From Lampris incognitus (taxonomy: Eukaryota; Chordata; Actinopteri; Lampriformes; Lampridae): DNA of 64,000 nt. The DNA is taken from contig NC_079215.1 in assembly GCF_029633865.1 (NCBI RefSeq), positions 52,883,985 through 52,947,984 of the forward strand. Reading direction: 5' to 3'. Shown one piece after another: positions 58,201-64,000 of this stretch (positions within the stretch are counted from its first letter, which is position 1; each line of letters opens with the position of its first letter). Both the position numbers and the translations under genes were made by a program. Below the pieces are notes generated by a model. That model saw nothing but the letters and a program-made list of their open reading frames with translations, did no database searches and had not been told where the DNA came from.

Positions 58201-60312
58201 CATGTGTAGCGGGTACAAATATTGACTGCACCATTAAGACACATGAACGCGTACGAAAAAAGCGAAAGGAGCCAGAGAGGGAGAGTACTACGAGCAGCGT
58301 AGACGGAGCGGTCGTGGCGGATGAGCTCTACTGCTGTGCAAACCAGATTAATGTTAAAACCTTATCAAGTGGTCATATGCGGTGACACTTTGGACACCAG
58401 TAATGTGATTACGTAGGTGTTTTCGTTTTCTTTGCTAGTGCGAGCGCGAGTATTGCATTGAAATACTGTTAACTTTTGCTATTAGTTGGAGCTGCATGGC
58501 GATGCACAGATAGGCTGGACACGGATTTTACTTACCTGTTATTGCTGAAGCCAAATGCTTTTAGCGGGATGTGGAAACCGTGATTTTGAGTGACATGTCA
58601 TTTGAATGTTAAATGCCTGTCTAGAGATAATCTGTATTCTAAAGGAAGTTTCCTCTGGCCTGTTTAAAAGGGGCCATTTCAGTTGTCATAATAGGGCTAC
58701 ATTATGGGCTGGTTGTTTCTCACATTTAAATGTGAATGTTAAATGGAAAGGGTATGGTTCATTAATGGCCAATGGTAAAGGGTACTGTATGGATTTCATT
58801 CATGGGTTTTTGTATTAGTGGCCAAGTGTTTAAATGAAGTCATACTGTTACCAAGTTTTATTTTAATAATTTTCCTAAACGCCCTGTGTTGTTATAAAGT
58901 AAACATCAGAGAGAAAAGACTGCAATTTTTCTATTTAATTTACCAGTGTATTGGGATACTTACTTCTGGGGGTAGGGGCGCTTCACCTGTTTAGCTAGAT
59001 CTTTGTAAAGTAGGGGGGTGGTATCAGGTCAGTTCGGTACTTACCTTGCACACACTTCAGTCGGCCCTTTAGGACTCTATAAGTACCCTGGAGCCTACTT
59101 TACACAGTCTAAGAAGCTACCGTTGGTCCAGGCTGCTAAACAGCGCACCACTTGTTCACTCACCTGAATATTGAAGCCATAAGCATTGGGTGTGGAGGAC
59201 CTAGATCCTGTCCCACTCAGTCCTCCCCAGATTAAGCACTTTGTTACCCCTACAAGGCAGCGGCAATAATTCCGACCGTCACACATGGGTAGCTGAATGT
59301 GCAAAAATACTCCAGTCTGTGTTTTCAAAACAGTCCTGGAGTTAAGAGACTGCTCCTTCTGGCCAGACAGTGATTGTCTTTACTGCTGGCTTGACCCGTT
59401 TTATTAGGGGTTTGTAGGCTGGGACCAGGAACAGGCAGAGGTGGTCAGAATGCCCCAGATGAGGGCAGGGAGTAGCTTTGTATGAGCCCTTGATGTTTGT
59501 ATAGAGATGGTCCAGGGTGTTTTGTCCCCTAGTGGGGCAGGAGACATGCTGATGGAATTTGGGCAATACAGCCCTGAGGTTATAAAGTCACATGGTAACA
59601 AATATATATATATTAAAAAAAAATGTCTCATTTTAACAAAAGCAGTGTTGAGCACTACGCCAGACATCATTGAACAAGGATGGTGGTCAGAGACAAAAAC
59701 GGTAAACTGACGTTTCTGAAAACAGATTTCAGTTGATGGTGTGCTTTTGTGTATTCAAACCCGTGTTGTTTCTTTACCTGGTATAATAGGTTGCAGTTTG
59801 AAGAGCTGAGCACTGTGCAGCTCCATCTGCATGGTCCGTTTGTTCAGCACCCCCACGTAATACCTGCAGACAAGACATTCTTCTCAACCTAACTCAAAGG
59901 CTATGGCCAATCCCTTTTCTTTAATAAAATAAAATGAAATTGTAGATAGCATACTCCCAATATGCAAAATGTTCCTACTTGCAAAGATTGTTGCATTTCA
60001 AGGACCCAGTTCCAAAATTATGTCCAGCGTATGATAGCCTCTCTGATTCTGCAACCTAGAGAAACATAGACATCACTTAGTAAAGCGCAGTAATGGCAAA
60101 ACAGAAAACAATGCAGTATATTTACTATGGATCCCAGCGCTGCCTTGTATAGCCTGGATGCAACAGTGAGGATGTGCATTTCTCACCAACGTCCGTCTGG
60201 CTTTTTTCCTGGGGTTTCTCTCATCTATGTTCTTGTAGAAGGTGTAGTCCAGCTGGCCTGGGCTTTCCAGGTTGCCATTTGAAAACTGAACTGTAGGAAT
60301 GAGAAATTGTAA

Positions 60313-60398
<86 letters not shown>

Positions 60399-60853
60399 AT
60401 CAATTGAGAACACTGATGTCTTTGTCAACACATCAACTGATGTGTGAACTTACAACATTATGAAGAGCAAATAAAGGTTTGGTTAGCCCCTAAACCTATC
60501 CTATCCTATCCTAACCAAGGTCATAGCTATTTTTCTTATAAACACCCAAGACTAAACAATGCCATACTTTGAATCTGTTATAAATTTCAAGAGAAAATAA
60601 ACAATTCCTCTCAGTCTAATGAGGCAATGCATCTCAGGCTAACGGTGGCTCGCTAAGGGAACACACGTGTTTGGCATAAAAATTGATGATTGAAGGGGAA
60701 ATCCTATAGATCAGCCAGTGTCTATACAGACGTGCTTTATTCAAATTTGATTTTCAATAAATGTCAATTGATTACATTTGGATACTTACCGACAACCGCT
60801 TTATCTGTTTCGCTCTCCTCCTTACAGCACACCAACGTGCAGGCAGCAGCCAT
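53232..60853 (-). CDS. POLR1E: RNA polymerase I subunit E / PAF53 (12 exons)
   Basis: POLR1E (yeast Rpa49 homologue) is a nucleolar Pol I subunit that dimerises with the A34.5/PAF49-type subunit for initiation and elongation. Minus-strand exons: 60853-60790, 60290-60187, 60055-59979, 59863-59778, 56190-56135, 55994-55850, 55411-55304, 54702-54606, 54510-54380, 54281-54200, 54025-53894, 53400-53232. All are GT-AG and phase-consistent, 416 residues against about 419 in human. Diagnostic stretches are [97 protein letters not shown] and [14 protein letters not shown]. The first half is the dimerisation region; the second half is the tandem winged-helix region. Intron 4 is 3.6 kb because of a LINE and a solo LTR; the other introns are 51-837 bp. 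The gene is intact. Confidence 0.97.
53472..53710. mobile_element. Palindromic hAT MITE (239 bp) in POLR1E intron 11
   Basis: Inverted ends CAGTGTTTCCCAACCCAGTC and GACTGGGTTGGGAAACACTG, flanked by ATCTACAC/ATCTACAT (8 bp, one change). It is non-coding. Confidence 0.9.
54835..55205 (+). repeat. Dispersed teleost repeat in POLR1E intron 7
   Basis: TTTTATTTGTATAGCCCAAT, AAGGGGCTTTACAGC, GACCCTCACATCGGATAAGG and GGAAGAAACCTCAGGGAGAG form a repeat that I recognise as widespread in fish. I cannot name its superfamily with confidence; it is non-coding. Confidence 0.55.
55257..55293 (+). repeat. (AC)n microsatellite
   Basis: About 18 AC units within POLR1E intron 7, ten bases beyond exon 8-side sequence of exon 7's donor. 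Confidence 0.9.
56211..59600 (-). mobile_element. CR1/L2-type LINE in POLR1E intron 4, split by a solo LTR
   Basis: Same strand as POLR1E. An endonuclease C-terminal part lies at about 59600-59284 ([55 protein letters not shown]). After the inserted LTR it resumes at 58204 ([15 protein letters not shown]). The RT runs 58077-56890 with [68 protein letters not shown] and the active site [13 protein letters not shown]-terminal part follows to 56400, and the element ends in an ATTGAATTGAATTGAAT tail at 56211-56228. It is 5'-truncated and has frame changes near 58080 and 56930. It adds over 3 kb to the intron. Confidence 0.85.
58205..59283 (-). mobile_element. Solo LTR (1.08 kb) inside the LINE
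   Basis: On the minus strand it runs from TGTGACGG to CCCGCTACA, with TG...CA ends. It is flanked by a perfect 4-bp duplication CATG (58201-58204 and 59284-59287). The LINE reading continues on both sides. There is no internal region or coding capacity. A retroviral or Gypsy-type LTR left by LTR-LTR recombination fits; the family is not assigned. Confidence 0.75.
60320..60397 (+). repeat. (AT)n(GT)n compound microsatellite
   Basis: A run of AT units (60320-60372) joined to GT units (60373-60397) in POLR1E intron 1, 30 bases from the exon 2 acceptor. Confidence 0.9.
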
Positions 60854-62650
60854 TGTTGTTGTCAAGCCGTTTAGTCACGTATTTGGACTACAGTGCCGCC
60901 ACGAGGCAAGGAGTAGGCTTGCATATTTATGTGCGCGTGTGCGTGCGTGTTCTTCTTCGTCGATTTCTTCCTCCACTTCTTACTTCTTCTTCCTGTTCGT
61001 TTGGCGGTTGTAAAACTTAACTGGGAAATACCGTTTACTTATTTACTCGTATGCATTTAAGCCTGCGTCACAGAAAATTGAATCAGTCCATCTGCACGCA
61101 ACGTTTATTAGAGAAACGTTTCACCACTCGTCTAAGAGACCTCTTAAGTCATTTGGATGAGCGATGTAACGTTTCTCTCAAACAAACGTTGTGTCCGGAT
61201 AAACTGATTCAACGTTCTGTCATTTCCTTAGCTGGATTATTGAGCATGCGTCAAGACACCAAGCCTACATATTTCAGTATTGAGACGCTCATTTGAAACG
61301 GTCGGCTCCTGATGATCTCATAAAATATGTCTTTACCTCTCATTTGTATACCTTTGCTATTCGGTGCTTCCTTTAACCTCTCCGTGGCTTCCCTTTGCAC
61401 ACTTATAATGCACGCTGCTTTTCTCTTCTGTCTGTTGATGCTACGTTACAATAACCATGTTTTTTTTTTATTTCATCCCGGGTGTCTTTCTGCAGCCCCC
61501 CCACCACCACCACCACCACCACCACCACTTTGTTTTGAATATCACACAGCGACACCCTGCGAGTCTGGCGTCAAACGCAGTCTGAGCGTGGATTCGTTTC
61601 TAGACACGTGTTATTTAAACCACCAGCAGCAACGCTTACTCCGCTTTACATGCAGCCACGCTCGATGTACCCTTATCAGACGTCTCCCGGGCAACGGACG
61701 GTTTGGCTGTGAGAACGGGTTTTCCTCCAGCAGGGCGACCACCCGCCCGTACCTCAAAACCCCCCGTCTCCACCCCATGGACGATTGTACACATTGCGCA
61801 TCACGTTGCGGATGGCGGTGGACCCGGAGCAGAGTAAACTTGACGTCTGGCCAAAGAGGACGAGCGTCGGGGTCGAGTAACGCGGACGTTGGTTTATCTC
61901 GCCGTGTGTTGACCGTCGATTAAGCAAGGGGACGTTTTTCGCCAGAGTGCCGTCTCGCTAACTCACGGCTAACGGGTAGCTGCTTTGGCTAGCCAGGGGC
62001 CCTGTTCTGCTCATGCAAGACTTCCCGTGCCTCCATCACTTAGGGAAACCCAAGGTAGAGCCGCCACAACGATTTCGTCTCAACGGAAGGGTCGTCGCGA
62101 TATCGCCGAGGCGGTGAATGCACGGCCTTTCTTCGCCGCTATTGTAAAACTAATAAAAAGTCACCGGCTTATCGCTAGCTGCCCCTCCGCTTGGCTAGCT
62201 AAGTGGCAACCATCGGATGTCAGTGCGCCGCAGCTCGCGCAGATGTGGCGCGAGCTTGTTAATTAGCCTGCCGGTTTCGTGCTTTCATAACACGGCTGAA
62301 AACAACGTGGTGTTTGTGGACAATTTGATCAGCTTAAATCAGGATAGGCGTTACCCGTCGTGTGGAAATGCTGCTCGTTTACAGCACAAACTCCTCAGCT
62401 AAAAGTGAAGGGTGATCGCCTGCATCGCCTCACTGTCAAATATAGCCCCTTTAATCCCATTTGATCCTTCTCCTTATTTTATATCTCAGTCTACTTATAA
62501 CGTTCCCGTGTAATGATTATTATTATTGTTATTATCTTGATATCCCTCCATATAGCCTTTCTACTTTCACTCCATCTTGTCTCTGCCAAATGCCAAACTC
62601 TGTCCACCCCATTGCTCCCCATTTCCCCCTGTCCCTGTTTGTTTAGGACT
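60854..62650. promoter_or_regulatory. Shared POLR1E-ZBTB5 upstream interval
   Basis: This is the 1.8 kb between two divergent start codons. The part at about 61550-62290 is GC- and CpG-rich with no TATA box, consistent with a CpG-type promoter and the ZBTB5 5' UTR. The open frames in it (for example from 61327, with a CCA-repeat polyproline run) look like chance. A 135-bp foldback lies at 61078-61212. Confidence 0.5.
61078..61212. repeat. Small foldback element (135 bp)
   Basis: TTGAATCAGTCCATCTGCAC at the left mirrors the right end, which closes with ACTGATTCAA. Inside, GAGAAACGTTTCACCACTCG pairs with the GAGCGATGTAACGTTTCTC side. This is a common fish palindrome type and lies in the POLR1E-ZBTB5 promoter interval. 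Confidence 0.75.
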
Positions 62651-64000
62651 ATGGACTTCCCAGGTCACTTTGAGCAGATCTTCCAGCAGCTGAACTACCA
62701 GCGTGTCCATGGCCAGCTGTGCGATTGTGTCATTGTGGTGGGCAGCCGGCACTTTAAGGCCCACCGCTCGGTGCTGGCCGCCTGCAGCACCCACTTCCGA
62801 GCCTTGTTCACCGTTGCTGAGGGAGATGCTAGTATGAATATGATCCAGCTGGACAGCGAGGTGTGCATGACCGTAATTAAGATGACTATGAAGACACCAT
62901 AGAGGAGGATATTCATTAGTTGAAACTTTCACAGTGAATAAGAGGGTGAAAATTATACTGTCAGATGAATACAAAGATGACATATGGGGAGATGGATGGG
63001 GGGTATTGATATCATTATTCAGTGGAAACTAAAATGATCACTCTGATCATTCGTCATGTGTTATAAGATCATTACTCTTGTTTTACTGCCATCGGTGTTG
63101 CTGATTGATCAAACACCCATTTGTGTATATCCAGGTGGTGACGGCAGAGGCGTTTGCTGCCCTGGTGGACATGATGTATACCTCAACGCTGATGCTAGGG
63201 GAGAGCAATGTGATGGATGTCCTCCTAGCTGCCTCCCACCTGCACCTTAACAATGTAGTTAAGGCCTGCAAACATTACCTGACCACCCGCACCCTGCCCA
63301 TATCCCCCTCAGCTGACAGACCCACCCATCACCACCCACAGCCGGACCAGCAGAGGCACAGGCAGCAGCAACAACCGGCAGAGCTCACAGCCTCTGCTAA
63401 TGCAGCTACATCTAGGATGCAGCGCTCCTTTCTACTGCAGCAGTTGGGGCTAAGTCTGGTAAGTTCTGCACTTGGCGGAATGGAGGAGGACAGAGTTGGC
63501 AATGTGGTTGGTGGTGGAGTGGTTGAACAGAGGGGCTCTTTCCCTGTAAGACGCTTACACAAGCGCAAGCCCTGCCTTGCTGTGGCTTTGTCAGATGACA
63601 GACCTAGGCAGAGGCCACGCCCTTCGGCCGCTCCACGGGTTTTGTTAGGAGAGGAAAGGGTTAACGGGGAGAGGGAAGAAGGGACGCTACTTTCCCCGGA
63701 CTCCCACAAGATGGGGGATGAATCGAAATTGGATGTTGCCATTGTTGGATTAGTGGGGGTGTCTCAAGATGATCCTCAGATGCCAAGCCAGTCAGACAGT
63801 GGACACTGCAAAAAGGATAAATCAGGAAGGATGCAAGGGGGAGTGGGGAAGGAGGAGTACATAGAAGATGGTGATCCACAAGATGGCCGAGAGGGGGCAA
63901 AGGTCAAGTCAGGATTGGAGGAGGAGGACACACAAGAGCAGAAGGTAAAGTTCAGGCTTGATTTGCTGAATGTAGTAAAGTAGTAAACCCTCCTAGTCAT
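62651..64000 (+). CDS. ZBTB5: Zinc finger and BTB domain-containing protein 5, 5' part
   Basis: ZBTB5 is a nuclear BTB/C2H2 transcriptional repressor; human ZBTB5 represses p21/CDKN1A. Exon 1, 62651-62860, encodes MDFPGHFEQIFQQLNYQRVH to NMIQLDSE. Exon 2 starts at 63135 (VVTAEAFAALVDMMYTSTLM). Together they give the complete BTB domain (about residues 1-120), almost identical to human as I remember it. The linker keeps SRMQRSFLLQQLGLSLVSSA, FPVRRLHKRKP and PQMPSQSDSGH. The in-frame sequence can be read to 63944, where CAGAAG|GTAAAG is a good phase-0 donor; without splicing the frame would stop at 63981-63983, long before the C2H2 fingers. The fingers must lie beyond the window. Introns in this coding region are unusual, since the human CDS is, to my knowledge, a single exon. 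Confidence 0.93.

Noticed and set aside
61327-61923. 198-codon open frame with a proline run upstream of ZBTB5
   Set aside because: It lies in a CpG-rich 5' region, the proline run comes from a CCA microsatellite, and no part resembles a known protein. GC-rich DNA gives long chance frames.

Overview
The window is vertebrate nuclear DNA, and the evidence points to a percomorph-type teleost fish. It carries three host genes of the conserved FBXO10-POLR1E-ZBTB5 neighbourhood with short GT-AG introns. Around them lies a dense load of typical fish repeats: V-SINE-like and other tRNA-derived SINEs, Rex1/L2/RTE-like LINEs, Tc1 transposons with TA duplications, hAT transposons with 8-bp duplications, and a Gypsy element. 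All calls come from reading the sequence and from remembered protein families; no search was run.

Region 1 (1-43.6 kb) contains no host gene that I recognise. It is a stack of mobile elements, many nested. The main ones are a miniature LTR element whose LTRs hold a tRNA-like body with Pol III box A and box B (685-1101, with a solo LTR at 1352-1509) and a 6.9-kb hAT transposon with a four-exon BED-finger transposase (3399-10335), itself hit by a foldback element and a Tc1. They continue with a THAP exon and a Gypsy element (12.1-17.0 kb), an RTE-like LINE (18.5-21.0 kb), a ~1-kb inverted duplication (23.3-24.4 and 28.3-29.4 kb), a LINE split by a hAT split by a MITE (30.6-35.1 kb), and a Tc1 split by an element with palindromic terminal arrays split by a LINE (37.4-41.1 kb). 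Two more copies of the tRNA-like LTR core lie at 41.9 and 43.6 kb.

Region 2 (43.7-64 kb) is the gene block. FBXO10 runs left to right (CDS 45022-51612, ten coding exons). POLR1E runs right to left (53232-60853, twelve exons), so the two genes converge with 1.6 kb between their stop codons. ZBTB5 starts at 62651 on the plus strand, divergent from POLR1E across a 1.8-kb partly CpG-rich interval, and runs off the window end. The same three genes are neighbours in human 9p13, so this is an ancient syntenic block. FBXO10 is an F-box/beta-helix substrate receptor of an SCF ubiquitin ligase, POLR1E is the PAF53 subunit of RNA polymerase I, and ZBTB5 is a BTB zinc-finger repressor. Nothing in the sequence suggests they form one pathway.

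The strongest candidate for something undescribed is the miniature LTR family with a tRNA-like core inside each LTR, comparable in principle to plant Cassandra elements that carry 5S rRNA. Second is the element at 37.6-40.4 kb bounded by arrays of short self-complementary repeats.
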